Translations under genes and position numbers: made by a program
Notes under the pieces: generated by a model
What the model saw: the letters and a program-made list of their open reading frames with translations, nothing else
What the model was told of the DNA's origin: nothing
Database searches by the model: none
Shown here: positions 21,002-32,569 of the stretch, piece after piece
Layout: the number at the start of each line of letters is the position of its first letter
How positions within the stretch are numbered: position 1 is the first letter of the stretch
Assembly: GCA_014155875.1 (NCBI GenBank)
Contig: JACEFZ010013571.1
Coordinates: 73,501-137,500, forward strand
DNA length: 64,000 nucleotides
DNA from: Cepaea nemoralis
Lineage: Eukaryota > Mollusca > Gastropoda > Stylommatophora > Helicidae
Reading direction: 5' to 3'

Positions 21002-21092
21002 TTTCGTTCGCCTGAAACATGTCTACAACTGCAATGTCGTCTCTTATTGAATCTAACAGTCTTTTTTAGTTCATTCAGCGGTCCATAGAGTT
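20794..21092 (-). mobile_element. (GAA)n-tailed retroelement insertion with 10-bp TSD
   Basis: A 299-bp insertion flanked by perfect TATCTATAAT copies (20784-20793 and 21093-21102). Minus strand: about 90 bases of element body ending TGTTTCAGGCGAACGAAAG, then about 69 GAA triplets (CTT on plus). Removing it restores LINE reading across YNNTREEQMEP, equivalent to YDDNRDEQYD in the 49-kb copy. A relative of the body occurs at 53500-53600. A 5'-truncated SINE or LINE end; no promoter is visible. Confidence 0.85.
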
Positions 21093-22889
21093 TATCTATA
21101 ATAATACACGTGAAGAACAGATGGAACCAATATTGAAGGTGGAAGTTCAGCATGCTCTCAGTCAAATGAAAACTGTCAAGACCCCGGGTCCAGACAAACA
21201 TCACAACCGAAATGATTAATGCCTTTGTAAGTGTATAATAAAGACCAAGTTGCCAGATTGCTAAACAATATATCTGATACTGGTGAAATTCCATTGACTT
21301 ATGTAAATCAAAGTTTACTGCAATTCAAATAAAGTCTTGGAATTTTATCATCATCGAACAATCAGTATAATGAGTCACATCACAAAGATTTTACTAAGGA
21401 TCATCATGTACAGAGTTAGAAGGAAAATAAAACCAGAAATAGGTGAAGAACAGTGTGAGTTTGTAGAAGGCAAAAGGTACAATAATTGCTGTGTATTTCC
21501 CGAGAACAATGAAAAGAGCGTTCAACTGAATCCAATAAAGACCTTAATCTTTGCTACATTGATTACATGACAGCTTTCGACAGAGTAAGACATACTGACA
21601 TAAAGAAAATGCTGGCAGACCTCCAATTGCATGGAAACGATCTTAAAGTTGTAAAGAACATATACTGGAAAAAAGCAGCTGCCATACACATTGATAATGA
21701 CGTGGGTCAATTCAAGTCTATAAAGAGAGTTTGAGACAGGGATGTGTAATGCCTCCAGATCTGTTCTTCCTTTATAGTGTTAATATTATGAGACATTTAG
21801 AGGATATGAAAAGAGTTGCATTCGGAGGACAAAACACCAATAATAAAAGCTATGCGGACGATACGGTATTGATTGCTGACAACGTGCAGGAGCTACAACA
21901 TTTGGTGGATGCGATTATTTAAACATAGTGAGAAACTAGGTTTGGAATTGAATTATAAGAAAGCAGAGATCACGGTCGTCTCCAGCAATAAAGAAGTGTC
22001 ACATTGTAACATCCAAGTGAATGCAAATATTCTTAAACATCGGTATAACTATCTCAGAACAGTCGTAACATCTGATGGAAGAAACCTTGCCAAGGCAAAG
22101 ATGGCCTTCTGCCAATTGGAAAACATACCAACAGAAAGTTGCCAATCACAGTAAGAAAAAGAGTATTGAAGTGCTATATAGAACCCACATTGTTGTATGT
22201 GTGTGAAACATTGACAATTATCAGACAGGCTGAGAAACATCTAATGGCGGTGGGCATTTGGTTTTTGAGAAAAATGCAAAGAATACTATGGGAGGACAGA
22301 AAATGAAATGAGTCAGTGCTTAAAGAGACACATGAGAAACGGAGATTGATTGGAGAACTAAGACCCAGACAGTCACGATTGTTTTGGACATGTTATGAGG
22401 AGAAATGGACTTGAAAATGTAGTGACAACTGGCAAGCTTGATGGGAAGAGAGTAATAGGAAGACCCAGGGATACATATCTTGATGGTTTGAAAGCATGGC
22501 ATGGTCGGGACAAGAACACAGACCTGATTCGTGAATCTGATGACCGTGTGAGATGATTAGCCATGACCACCCATGCCTATCGGCATCGCACTTGATGATT
22601 ATAAAGAAAAACTGTATACCAAAATGCATCATCAAAATGAATTGAACGAATCTGAAACAAGTCAATATATTTAATTATTTGGGTACTTTAATAACAGTAG
22701 ATGGAAGATGCATTACAGGAAGTTAAATGTAGAGTAGCCCAAGGAGAAAACATTTTACAAGATGAAGAATATTCTCTGCAATTTTTCTTTGTAAATTGAG
22801 GTGAGAAAAAGTGTTCTTAAAAGTTATTTTGAGAAACTCGTGATGGACGGAAGCAAATGATGGACAATTAGCAGACCATCCATCCATCA

Positions 22890-23830
22890 TGTGCCATGTC
22901 GATAAGTGCTGGCGGTCATGTTTTGCCATCTAAATCGATCACCAGAATCGTGGATCAGCTCCGTGTTCCTGTCTCGGCCATGCCATGTGGCCAAGCCATC
23001 CAGGTATTTACTTCTAGGTCTTCCGCTTGATCTCTTCCCTTCCATCTTACCAGTTATCACCAAGTTCTCCAAGTCGTTTCTTCTCATAACATGCCTAAAA
23101 AAGTTTTGACTGTCTACGTCTAATGTCTCTAATCAGTTTACGATCTTCATTTGTTTCTCGAAGGACTTGTTCATTGGTTTTCTGTCTGTCCATGGTATTC
23201 TTTGCATTTTTCTCAGAAACCACATTTCCACAGATGTTTTTCAGCTTTACTGCTTACTGTCCACGCTTCACATTGATACAAAAGTACAGGTTCTATGTAA
23301 CACTTCAACACTCTTTTTCTCGTTTCAATTGATATTTTTGTTTTTGTTTTATTGGTTATTATGTTTTTCATCTGGCAAAAGGCTACCTTCGCAATGGCAA
23401 TTCTTGTTCTAGTCTCTTCAAGGCATCTCCCATCAGCTGTTATGACTGTTCCGAGATAACTGTATCGACTCACTTGCTTAAGAATATGCCCATTTACTCG
23501 TATATCACATTGTTGTATTTTCTTCTTCCCAGTGACGACCATATCTTGTCTTCGTGTCTTCTTATTATTCAGTTCTAACCATAGTTGTTCACTGTGTGCA
23601 ACAACCGCATCTACTAAATGTCACAGGTCCTGGTCATTGTCTGCAATCAAGAGTGTATCATCTGCATATCTAATGTTATTGATGTATCGTCTAACAATGT
23701 TGATTCCTTCCATATATGGAATTAAGGAGAAGCTACGGAGATGTGTTTTTATGCAATAAACGAAGAGACCACAAAAGACATAGAAATAGCAGAGAAGATA
23801 TTTTGAAAGAGAGTACGGGTTACTCACACC
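22890..23830 (-). mobile_element. RTE-type LINE 3' part, 5'-truncated
   Basis: Minus strand from RT motif C (NIRYADDTLLIADNDQDL, about 23623-23676) through KVAFCQMKNIITNK and the post-RT region. It ends with MRRNDLENLVITGKMEGKR (about 23030-23087), YLDGLATWHGRDRN and the 3' end TACCGGCACGGT-like sequence. The 3' tail is (TGGA)n-like at 22881-22893 (plus-strand CATCCATCCATC). Several frameshifts. It faces the plus-oriented copy at 19810-22600 tail to tail. Confidence 0.8.
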
Positions 23831-23869
23831 AGAAGATGACAGTTCACATTTTTTTTTAGCATGTCACGA

Positions 23870-24050
23870 GAAAGGAAAAGCTAGAGTATATAATCACAAC
23901 CGGAAATCAGAGGGGAAGAGCGGCAGGGGAGACCAAGATAGAAGATGCTAGACAGTTTGACATCATAGCATAGAGGAACATCAGTGTCAAAAATGGTTGG
24001 CAGCACTCAGTCAGAAGGCTGTGGACAGATCATCAAAGGTATATGATGTG
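23870..24050 (+). mobile_element. LINE C-terminal end carrying a single copy of the 27-bp unit
   Basis: Reads KLEYIITTGNQRGRAAGET (about 23878-23935), then KIEDARQFD, and ends GGACTATAAGAATAAGAAG into a (GAA)n tail. The KLEYIITTG block is homologous to the 27-bp minisatellite unit at 14766-17632, but present once. It therefore represents the unexpanded state. Confidence 0.7.
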
Positions 24051-24059
24051 GACTATAAG

Positions 24060-24061
24060 AA

Positions 24062-24100
<39 letters not shown>

Positions 24101-24213
24101 GAAGAAGAAGAGAAGAAGAAGAAGAAGAAGAAGAAGAAGAAGAAGAAGAAGAAGAAGAAGAAGAAGAAGAAGAAGAAGAAGAAGAAGAAGAAGAAGAAGA
24201 AGAAGAAGAAGAA
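24060..24213. repeat. (GAA)n microsatellite
   Basis: Almost pure GAA with two interruptions (GTAGAAG near 24097 and GAGAAG near 24109), forming the tail of the preceding LINE end. Confidence 0.95.
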
Positions 24214-24289
24214 TATATTTTAATAAAATACCCAACCGTACCCGATGAATACAGAATGAGAAATATAACCCATCCTGCTTAGGACTAAC

Positions 24290-25315
24290 TCGAAAGAGAG
24301 CAAAGAAAAGAGAGATACAAATTCATCAGAACAACAGACCTCAGTTATAACCGACACTGAAGAAGCATGTTGAACGAAGCTGCATAACTGAATCGAATAA
24401 CTGAAAAAAACTTTGGTGAACTGAATAATGGCATGTACACATGGTTAAGAGAAATGTCAGAGATGATTTAAACAGGGAGCAATATGAAGCTCTAAATATC
24501 GGTGGTTATAACATACCAGAGATTCGATCTGGTGATGATAGATACAGTTTTGCTATACACAACACAGAATGATATAGAAAACCTAATAACATCAAATGAA
24601 TTGAATAGTGAAAATCACAACTAATATCTTAACATAGCAAAAACAAAGATAATGTTTACAGATAAAACCACTATGGAGAAAGAAATATATGTTAATGAGG
24701 AAACATTGGAGGTGGTGAAAAACTTTGAATATCTTGGGTCATTGATTACCAACAATGGTGACACAATGAAAGAAATTAAACGACGACTATGAATTGCTCT
24801 TCAAAGACTAAAACAACTGAATAAATTATGGAGTGGGACAGATAGAACTACAAAAATTAGATTTTTAAGAGCATGCATCTTTCCCATTGCAACATACGCT
24901 AATGAGACCTGGACAGTTAATAAACAAGCTGAACAGCGCATAAATGCCTTTGAATACAAATGTTATAGACGAGTTCTAAGAATATCTTGGATAAAGAAAA
25001 GAACAAATGCACGCATACTTCAAGAGCTAAATATTGAAGAAAGCTGGCTATTAAAGACGATAAAACAAAGAAAATTGAAATAGTTTGGTCACGTGAAACG
25101 TCACGAAAGTTTGAGAGAACAATAATGGAGGCGTACATGCCTCGGAAGAGAGGAAGAGGAAGGCCAAATAAAAGATGGGTGCAGGATGTGGCGGATAATC
25201 TCCAGATGGGTGTATCTGACGCGGAACATCTTGCATGTGACCGAGAAGCTTTCCGGAAGCTTGTTATGGGAGTGAGGTTCTGCGAAGGACATGCTACTGA
25301 ATGAATGGATGAATG
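24290..25315 (+). pseudogene. RTE-like LINE ORF2 fragment (second subfamily)
   Basis: Post-RT coding: TMEKEIYVNEETLEVVKN, NFEYLGSLITNNGDTMKEIK, FLRACIFPIATYANETWTVN, INAFEYKCYRRVLRISW. Then comes FGHVKRHE and a shifted GRGRPNKRWVQDVADNLQMG, ending AFRKLVMGVRFCEGHATE. The usual YADD is degraded near 24525 (IRSGDDRYSFAI). The 3' tail is (GAATG/GAAT)n at 25300-25318. Frameshifts and stops make it non-functional. Same subfamily as minus-strand remnants at 27435-27850, 38120-38350 and 40690-41060. Confidence 0.8.
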
Positions 25316-25319
25316 AATG

Positions 25320-25883
25320 GCACTTGGTTAACTTGAGAACTTTTGCTATAGACCTCCTTGAATGCATTGATGAGTTATTTATACATTTACAACTGAGGTA
25401 GTCTCGAGCAACTTCTAATGTTTGTCGTGTTAAAAGAACCAGAAATAATTAATTGTTATAAAGTGCCACAGATTTTATAGTGCTCCTGCATAATGGTTAG
25501 ATTAAAAAATACTGCTTGTGGTGGAAACATCTTAGCGGATTTCCGTCCGATGCTTTATTTTTGGGTAACAAATCTCACGTGGCGTCGGGCATAATTACTG
25601 TCTCATTTCTTATGTAGCTGGTTTAGGAAGTTCGTGAAGTTCAATTCCATTACATCTTTAACTTGGTATTTCATCTGTTTTGATGAGACTGTAACGTATG
25701 GTTTTCTTGGCATTTCTTTCTGTAATGCTATTTTATCACGTTGGCTGGTAGATGGTTAGTTAGCCAGTGATCATTGTTAGCGCGGTACCTTGACATGGCA
25801 TATATATATTGAGAACGCGTCATCTATAAGCGATTGTAGATCTAACAAAGATATACACTCTCTACAGTTTTAAGTTGAAACGT
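25320..25883. other. No recognisable feature
   Basis: Unassigned AT-rich sequence. Confidence 0.4.
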
Positions 25884-25886
25884 CAC

Positions 25887-25923
<37 letters not shown>

Positions 25924-25937
25924 CGTACGCACGCACG

Positions 25938-25981
<44 letters not shown>
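25884..25981. repeat. (CA)n microsatellite
   Basis: Two CA runs separated by ATACGTACGCACGC variants. Confidence 0.95.
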
Positions 25982-25984
<3 letters not shown>

Positions 25985-26212
25985 TTTATTTGTTTTCTAC
26001 AATTACCAGACAAAATGATAGAGTGGCTGCCTGGGAATGGAATCCTGACGACCCGCAGTGAAATATTAAGCTTGACTGTTTCTTCGAATAATAACCAAAA
26101 CGATGGGGTTCCCTCCGTTACCATAATCTTGTGTGTGTTCTAAACTGTACCCACCCTACTCTGCAAATCTAATACACTAGGAAATAAGATTGTGAATACG
26201 TAAACATACTAG

Positions 26213-26969
26213 GGGAAGTCAGTAAGTCACAAATAGTTGTAGAAAAATAACTAAATATGATAACAACTTGAAAACAATTAATTTTTATGCATACATTGTC
26301 CCTTTATTTCTCCACATAATTTCCATCAACATTGATGCAATTATTCCATTGTTTTACCAGTCCTCCCAAACCGGCTGCACAGAACTACCTGTTCTGTTTT
26401 CTTAACCACGTTTTCACTTTACATTCAACTTCGGCGTCATGCGCTAAATGTCTCCTGCCAATGACGGTTTTAAGTGGACTAAAAAGGTGGAAATCGTTAG
26501 GGGCTAAGTCAGGCCTGTAAGGTGGATGCTCCAGAACTTCAAATCTTAGTTGGTTAATTTTCTCCTGAGTTAATGGAGCCATATGGGGTCTGGTATTGTC
26601 ATGAAGAAGCAACACTCCTCTGGTCAGCAGTCCTGGACGTTTCCTTTGAATTGCATCATGAAGCATCGATAGAACTTCACAGTACGATTCAGCATAAACA
26701 GGAATCATTTCCTTATGAATGTCCATTGCAGTCAGTCCTTTTTGCCACAAAAAATGCACAACAGCACGTTGCTTTTTGGTTGTACACTCCGTAAGTACAG
26801 CCGCCATTTTGTTTATGCGCTGCGCATGCGCATGAGACACCTAGCACCAGCTGACGAACGAGAATATAAAGTTCGATGTTGCTTCACCTAATGACAACTG
26901 TAGATAACACCAACTACATTTACCTGCAACCCCACAGAACTGTGTGACTTACTTATCAACTCGCCCTCG
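26213..26969 (-). mobile_element. Mariner element with large internal deletion, 757 bp
   Basis: TA dinucleotides at 26211-26212 and 26970-26971. The termini GGGGAAGTCAGTAAGTCAC and (right, reversed) CGAGGGCGAGTTGATAAGTA match the mariner at 13407-14355. Same family, opposite orientation, and a different, larger deletion. Confidence 0.85.
26385..26840 (-). pseudogene. Mariner transposase with about 190-residue deletion
   Basis: Starts MSHAHAQRINKMAAVLTE; the second Met is probably the native start. The N-terminal block KGLTAMDIHKEMIPVYAE joins directly to SYCEVLSMLHDAIQRKRPG, skipping the rest of the DNA-binding domain and the first catalytic Asp. The segment HDNTRPHMA (second Asp) and YRPDLAPNDFHLF (third Asp position) remain. 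The C-terminus is lost after VKTWLRKQN through a stop. Not a functional transposase. Confidence 0.9.
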
Positions 26970-26971
26970 TA

Positions 26972-27434
26972 CATTGACAGGCTACTGGAGAAATGATCAT
27001 GCACAACATGAAACCCAGAAATAACGAAGAAACATAATATAACAGTTCATAATTATTGGCCATATAGCGAGAACAGGAAGCTGGTGGTCGCTTTAGCGTC
27101 CGGAGGAAAGATTGATAGAACTTGTGATGCCAGACGCAGGATATCATTCTAGACACGCCGGTGTCATAACTTGCGCAATCGTTAAAGAAATACGCAAGAC
27201 TTGGATCCGGTAGACCAATACTTATCATAGCTAGTGTTAACCAGTGAACATTTAAGAAGAGTGCCGAGGCATATCCAGAAGTCACGTATTCACTGCTCAC
27301 GTTAAAGATCCCTGAACATTTGGAAATCGTAAAGAATAAACCATTGATCCTGCATATTGTCGTTAAAAGTAAGGAGAAGCCACCACATTACTCAACAAGT
27401 AATAGGTTTATGCTGTGTCACAAAACTAGAAGTA
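26972..27434. other. No recognisable feature
   Basis: A 114-codon minus frame (26956-27300) begins outside and overlaps the mariner end. No motif recognised. Confidence 0.35.
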
Positions 27435-27850
27435 CGCGAAGTCATTCATTCAGTAGCATGCCCTTTTCAGAACTTTTCTCCCATAACAACCTTCCGTAAA
27501 ACCTCTCGATCATAAGCAAGATGTCCCGCTTCCGATACACCCATCTAGAGATCATCCGTCACATCATGTACCCATCTTCTCTATGGCCTTCCTCTTCTTC
27601 TCTTCCCAGGCATATACCCCTTCATTATTGTTCTCTCCAAACTTTCGTGACGTTTGAAGTGACCGAAATAGTTTAATTTTCTTTGTTTTATCCTCTTTAA
27701 CAGCCAACCTTCTTCAATATTCAGCTCTTGAAGTACGGATGCATTTCTTCTTTGCTTTTTCTAAGATATTCTTAGAACTCGTCTATAACATTTATATTCA
27801 AAAGCATTTAAGCGCTATTCAACTTGTTTAGTAAGTTAGGTGAAGTGACA
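27435..27850 (-). mobile_element. RTE-like LINE 3' end (second subfamily)
   Basis: Minus strand parallels 24900-25315. The 3' tail complement CATTCATTCAGTAGCATGCC is at 27444-27463, and body complements include CAGATGT-like GATGTCCCGCTTCCG and CTTTCGTGACGTTTGAAGTG. Degenerate. Confidence 0.75.
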
Positions 27851-27869
27851 TGGCAAAAAAAGTTTGGAC

Positions 27870-28690
27870 ATAATATAACAGAGCATACTCTTTGAGTTAG
27901 ATGATGCTGACGAGAATAATGTCGACAGAGGAGGCATCCCCATTCGTGGCCTAATATGTTTGTTAATAATCTTCCACTTTCTCTTCGAGTAATTGTGGTG
28001 GTTTGGGGGAGGGGGGGGGGTGTAGATGGGTGGCATCAGGATAGAGTCATTCCGTTTGATTGTACCATGTCTTTGATGTCATCAATCCATTTTATTCTCG
28101 GGCGCTCTCTTTGCTCTCGTATTAGATCCTCGCTGTAGCGCCAGTGCTGGTAGTTGATCATGTTGTATTCTAACAAGATGGCCAAACCATTTGTTTTTCT
28201 GTGTGTCAGTATAAGTAGCACAATGTGTTGATCCCACTAACTGGTTGATCCCACTGACTGTTTGATAGGATAACATCATTTCTTGTTCGGGCTCGGATGG
28301 TTCAGTTGGCAGATCTCCTTATGCATCTCATCTCACGGTTGTTGATTTTGCGTAAGTGTGATTTGGATGATGTCCAAGTATGACATTGGTAGCGTAGGGT
28401 TTGTGTGAATATGCTATTTATTATCTGCCGTCTTGCGGACATGGGTATATTTGGATTTTTCAGTATGGGTGAAAGTTGATATATAAGCGTACTTGCCTTT
28501 TGACATCTGATTTGAATTTCTCTGTATATTCTGCCATCTTCTGTGACCATTCTGCCTATATATTTGAATTCTTTAACTTATTTCAGAAATGTGCTATTTA
28601 CGTGTATACTTCGTGGACCAGGAGATCTGCTAACTTGAATTACTTCGGTTTTGGCTGTATTTATATTCATATTATATCTGCTGTATGTTA
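27870..28690 (-). pseudogene. LINE ORF2 fragment (third RTE-like type)
   Basis: The best frame (28302-28550) reads MVTEDGRIYREIQIRCQKAS, then PMSARRQIINSIFTQTLRY and REMRCIRRSAN. This is the GGxVxxDGxxxxEIxxRxxKA...LLYGxExWT...R region after a LINE reverse transcriptase. Upstream minus-strand sequence (28560-28690) continues with INTAKTEVIQV-like residues. Several stops. Confidence 0.65.
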
Positions 28691-28975
28691 CACTCAACTT
28701 AAATAATATAATTCACAGTGTAACACGAAGAGTCAGTGCCCACCTCGCTGGTTAGATATCAGCAACTTTGTTAGAATAACAGGTAAAGGTAGTTCCACAG
28801 CAGGTACCGCCGTTGGAGTCTAAAGTATTCATTCAATGGAACCTGGCCGCATTGACACACGGTAGTTTGTTACACTGTGCCAAAAAGGGCATACTAATTA
28901 CATAGAACCGATGTCCATAAGCATAACCCAAAACCTAGGCTAAATTGCAAAGACTATGAGATACCCATTTAGCAT

Positions 28976-28978
<3 letters not shown>

Positions 28979-29070
<92 letters not shown>
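28979..29070. repeat. (CT)n microsatellite
   Basis: Dinucleotide tract with a single CTGTCT interruption at about 29012. Confidence 0.97.
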
Positions 29071-29074
<4 letters not shown>

Positions 29075-29355
29075 GCCTAGTTTACTCCAAAGGAAAGGTT
29101 TACGTCCTAAGGCTTAGAGTCTAACCTACACTGCCTTGACATTTAGTCTGAGGCTGCATTTCCTCTCACCAGGATATAGCTTGAACCACCCTCCCAATTG
29201 CACTCTTCCACCCGATGACGTTGACAAATTGTTGGATGTCGGGTTTGGTGAGCGTGGCTTAACATTCAACACTAATAGAAAGCAAACAGTACCATCTACT
29301 TTATAGGCCACTTAGTCTAATCTGACTGAGACCTGAGAGTAGTATTAGGCCTATA
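29071..29355. other. No recognisable feature
   Basis: Unassigned sequence. The minus-strand frame 29126-29311 has no domain. Confidence 0.35.
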
Positions 29356-29359
29356 CACA

Positions 29360-29520
29360 TTCTAGGCCACGGCATATGAAGTGATGTTGATAGTTCACTC
29401 CCACCTTGCCTTTCCTTCCCAGACAAACCCCAGACAAATCTGAGGATAGACTGGTTCCTCATTTATACCCCTGTTGGAGATTGAACGCTTACCACTGTCT
29501 CGGCACGCAAGAGCACCATA
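29360..29520 (-). mobile_element. Probable SINE-A copy
   Basis: GTGATGTTGATAGTTCACTC and CTTTCCTTCCCAGACAAACC resemble the SINE-A body. GGAGATTGAACGCTTACC is a B-box complement. Diverged. Confidence 0.5.
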
Positions 29521-29834
29521 AATATACTATTACGGCTAACTTGTTTGAGTACGTCGTAAATAAAAAGAAATAGCGATATATATATATATGACATTTTGAG
29601 AACATATATTATTAACAGACAAATGTTAGGCTATGGTCGAGCCTGCGGGTTGTGAAATCAAATGCTAAGAATTTGGTATAAAGCAGGTATGGGCTCTATG
29701 TTGTGTGTGACGTGCTCGCCTCGAAAATTGGGCACACTACAGAATGTAGGACTAATGGGTGGACTAACATGTTTACCAGCAATAGACGCTACAGTAAGTA
29801 AAGCAAGGAATCAGTCTCCAGGTCGTGAGGTATG

Positions 29835-29965
29835 CTGAGTATATGGTGCTGACCGCATAATTTTATAAACCAATAGGCACTGGGTGTGTACTGTGGCCAA
29901 TATCAGGCGTGCCGCCTCAACTTCCCTAAACATGTCCTGGTACTAATGTGTCTGCATGGTACATC
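29835..29965 (-). mobile_element. SINE-A copy, head lost
   Basis: Motifs TTTTATAAACCAATAGGCAC, GTGGCCAATATCAGGC and CCCTAAACATGTCCTGGTAC give the 3' two-thirds of SINE-A. Confidence 0.7.
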
Positions 29966-30004
29966 TGTTAAAGTGGTTCATTATTTACTGTTCTTATTAC
30001 TTGT

Positions 30005-30245
30005 TTGCCGGTCTCACTGCCGAATGAGTTGAGGACGTTGTTCGTAATCCCGTATACTCACGTACGAAACACTGGTGCGGTAGATTCGGCAGCGGATCGC
30101 GTTGCGCTGGTTACTTATGGAAGTATGTGAGCGGGTCGTTCAGAAAGCAGTGGCAAACTACTGAACGTAAAACTTGCCAAGACATCAACATCAGCTGAAA
30201 AATGCTGGTGTTTGACTACAATTTCCCTGAAAGGATATGCGAAAA
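30005..30245 (+). mobile_element. SINE-C copy, plus orientation
   Basis: Head GCCGAATGAGTTGAGGACG and CGTAATCCCG. Body with AGCGGGTCGTTCAGAAAGCA and GTGGCAAACTACTGAACGTA. 3' end CATCAGCTGAAAAATGCTGG and CCCTGAAAGGATATGCG. The only complete plus-strand copy of the family here. Confidence 0.8.
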
Positions 30246-30539
30246 AAACAAACAATATTAGCTGTTTGGCTGTTGCCGCAAATGGTTGTTTGGGTTTTCA
30301 TTTCTTTCTTGCTAATGTATTTGCTTTGTTGTTAGCAGACATGATTGCATAACATAAACCCACTGCTTGATTGTTATATTGTATTACGACAATTTTGTCA
30401 GCAGTTGTAAGATGAAGTTTTACTCGATGTGGTTTCTCCGTATATATAATCTCACCACTTTTCACACATATGCAATGTCTGTTGTGATATTGCCTGTAAG
30501 TAAAACAGTAAAGAAATCCTTTTCCACGCCTTGGGGTGT

Positions 30540-30605
30540 AGTGGGTTATGGTGCTAACCCAATATTTGTATAGACCAATCGGCTCTCAATAGGTGGCGCC
30601 ATATT
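30540..30605 (-). mobile_element. SINE-A 3' end fragment
   Basis: TATGGTGCTAACCCAATATT and TGTATAGACCAATCGGCTCT match the SINE-A 3' terminus. Confidence 0.65.
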
Positions 30606-31265
30606 GTTTTTATCTGTACTTTTGTTTTCTGTGTTTCGCAAGCAAGAAACACCTATCACAAACAAAAGAAAACTTACTTGTGGTTTGCAGTTTTCTCTTA
30701 ATAACAGTAACTACCCACGTCTATATTTCCTCTATAAACTAATAACAAGTTTGGCATGACACTCTCAACTACAGAGAAAAGAAAGAAAGAGAAAGGTGGT
30801 GAAGGCATCATCAGCCCCAGGAACAACGGCTGTTTCTCCAGAATGCAAGCTATGCTCTAAAGGTTAAAACACCTGCTGTAATTCAGACTTAGAAACAGCT
30901 GATCTACGATTACATAAATGTCAATGGAAACAGAACTTAGGCACTGACTCATTAATAAACAACCTCTACCCTGGCGGAGAAAACACCAGGAACCTGTGAT
31001 CTTATCTAGAAGTTAAGATAAAATGAATTCTTTCCTACCAAACTGTGTCTGCTTATATTTTTGTACATTCCTTTAATCCTAGAAAGAGTAGCTTTGGGAG
31101 TGAATGTACACAGGTGCATTCGGCTACAAAATAACACATACCCTTAACCATGATGTGTGCTCCTGTAGTGTACTCTTGCAACCATACACATCTGTTTCTG
31201 CTACATAGTTGTACCGACAGAAAGTAGCATCAAAGTAGCATCAAAGTACTATCTCGTTTGCCAGT
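30606..31265. other. No recognisable feature
   Basis: Unassigned AT-rich sequence. Confidence 0.4.
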
Positions 31266-31269
31266 AATA

Positions 31270-31354
<85 letters not shown>
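31266..31354. repeat. (TA)n microsatellite
   Basis: About 44 TA dinucleotides; self-complementary. Confidence 0.97.
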
Positions 31355-31356
<2 letters not shown>

Positions 31357-31463
31357 CTTAGAACTGCGACTATTAGCCGCCAGACGCTGATGTATGTGTT
31401 CGGGGTGGGAGGATCTGAGCACCCGTGGACTTGTCCGCAGTGCAAGGATGATGCCCTAATAGA

Positions 31464-31547
<84 letters not shown>

Positions 31548-31596
31548 CAGCTCACCAACTAACTAACTAACTAACTAACTAACCAACCAACCAACC

Positions 31597-31635
<39 letters not shown>

Positions 31636-31703
31636 CAACCAACCAACTAACTAACCAACTAACTAACTAACTAACTAACTAACTAATTAACTAACTAACT
31701 AAC
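31355..31703 (+). mobile_element. Jockey-like LINE 3' terminus with long (CTAA)n tail
   Basis: 31369-31460 reads SRQTLMYVFGVGGSEHPWTC then PQCKDDALIDN. This parallels the C-terminus of the Jockey-type ORF at 44.6 kb (SRYTLRDLLRRGSEHLWTEW). Next comes a (CTAA)n tail of about 240 bases with CCAA variants. The minus-strand relative at 38398-38525 shares the coding part. Only the last about 100 bases of the LINE are present. Confidence 0.7.
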
Positions 31704-31929
31704 ACTTTTATGGTGTCCCCCCTTTCAAACTAATCATATCATACTAGGCTAAAGAAAGCTGAAAACACGTAGTTGTCACCTGTAATCGTCTACATGGAAA
31801 ACACTCGGGAGAAATCGAACAAGAGCAATACAAAGAATGGTAATCATGAAAAATATTGCTAGTACAACATGGAGGCAGGTGAGACAATTCTCAACAAGCT
31901 CTGTATTTGACGAGTGAGTGCATTCTTTG

Positions 31930-32460
31930 ATTACGGAAATGCAGCATGGGCATCTGCAAAATAGCATTCTGTAACAACATAATCAAAGTCCAAAATCAAG
32001 GAATGCAGATCGTAACAGGACGGATGAAAGCAACGCTTTTTAACAAACTAGAAAGGATCACGGGTTTACTACCTATGCAAGATAGAAGAGACAGCAGAGC
32101 TCCGAAACAAGCAGAACACTGTAAAAGACTTATAGACCACCTCACCTATTAGAGATTTAGTGGTCCTGAATAGAGAAAGCTGAAGACATTGAAAACATTG
32201 TAGAACCTGAAAAAAGAAAGATTAGTACTGATCCCGTTCTGAAGACATCAAGAGCAAAATCCATTAACTGCCATAACAATAGTTCCGTCCTGGAGACACC
32301 AGCTCCTGCAGGAGACGATAGAAAACAGGCATGGTATTGAGAAGAAGGACATTCAACATGAATAATAAAGATGAAAGCAACCATAACTATATAGAGAAGG
32401 ACATGACTCTTACGCACCCACACCCATACATATACAGACGGATCAGCATTACAACTCGTA
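31930..32460 (+). pseudogene. LINE ORF2 fragment: post-RT to start of RNase H
   Basis: 31970-32090 reads KVQNQGMQIVTGRMKATLFN then KLERITGLLPMQDRRD. This is the KxQNxxLRxxTGxxKxTP...LExxTGxxPLxxRRD segment between reverse transcriptase and RNase H in Jockey/I-group LINEs. At about 32430 the frame HTYTDGSALQ is the first RNase H block (TDGS), after which homology stops. Same type as the RNase H ends at 35655 and 53790. Confidence 0.65.
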
Positions 32461-32569
32461 TAATATTTCCTTTCTTCTGCCACCTGTGCTGTCTTTCCCA
32501 ATTCATGCATAGTTTCATCAATCCAGGTGTCTATTCTGAAGATGTTTCTAGGCGAAAGAAGATACGTTC

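Larger units (their letters stand above)
19810..22600 (+). mobile_element. Degraded RTE-type LINE, nearly through to its 3' end
   Basis: Co-linear with the better copy at 49-51.8 kb. Endonuclease piece IIMGYFNATVGNQGN (about 19908) and the SRIRNHIDYILTSRKFQNAL equivalent (about 20094-20152). RT palm with QHRTISIMSHITKILLRII-like sequence (about 21348-21400) and GEEQCEFVEGKR (about 21441). Motif A is degraded (YIDYMTAFDRVR, 21563-21590). RQGCVMPPDLFFLYS (21734-21778). Motif C is SYADDTVLIAD (21849-21881). C-terminal YLDGLKAWHGRDK-like segment (about 22480). 3' end TCGCACTTGATGAT. Stops and frameshifts throughout. A (GAA)-tailed element is inserted at 20794-21092. Confidence 0.85.

Noticed and set aside
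20740..21294. 184-codon poly-Lys frame
   Set aside because: It is the (GAA)n tail of a retroelement insertion inside a LINE.
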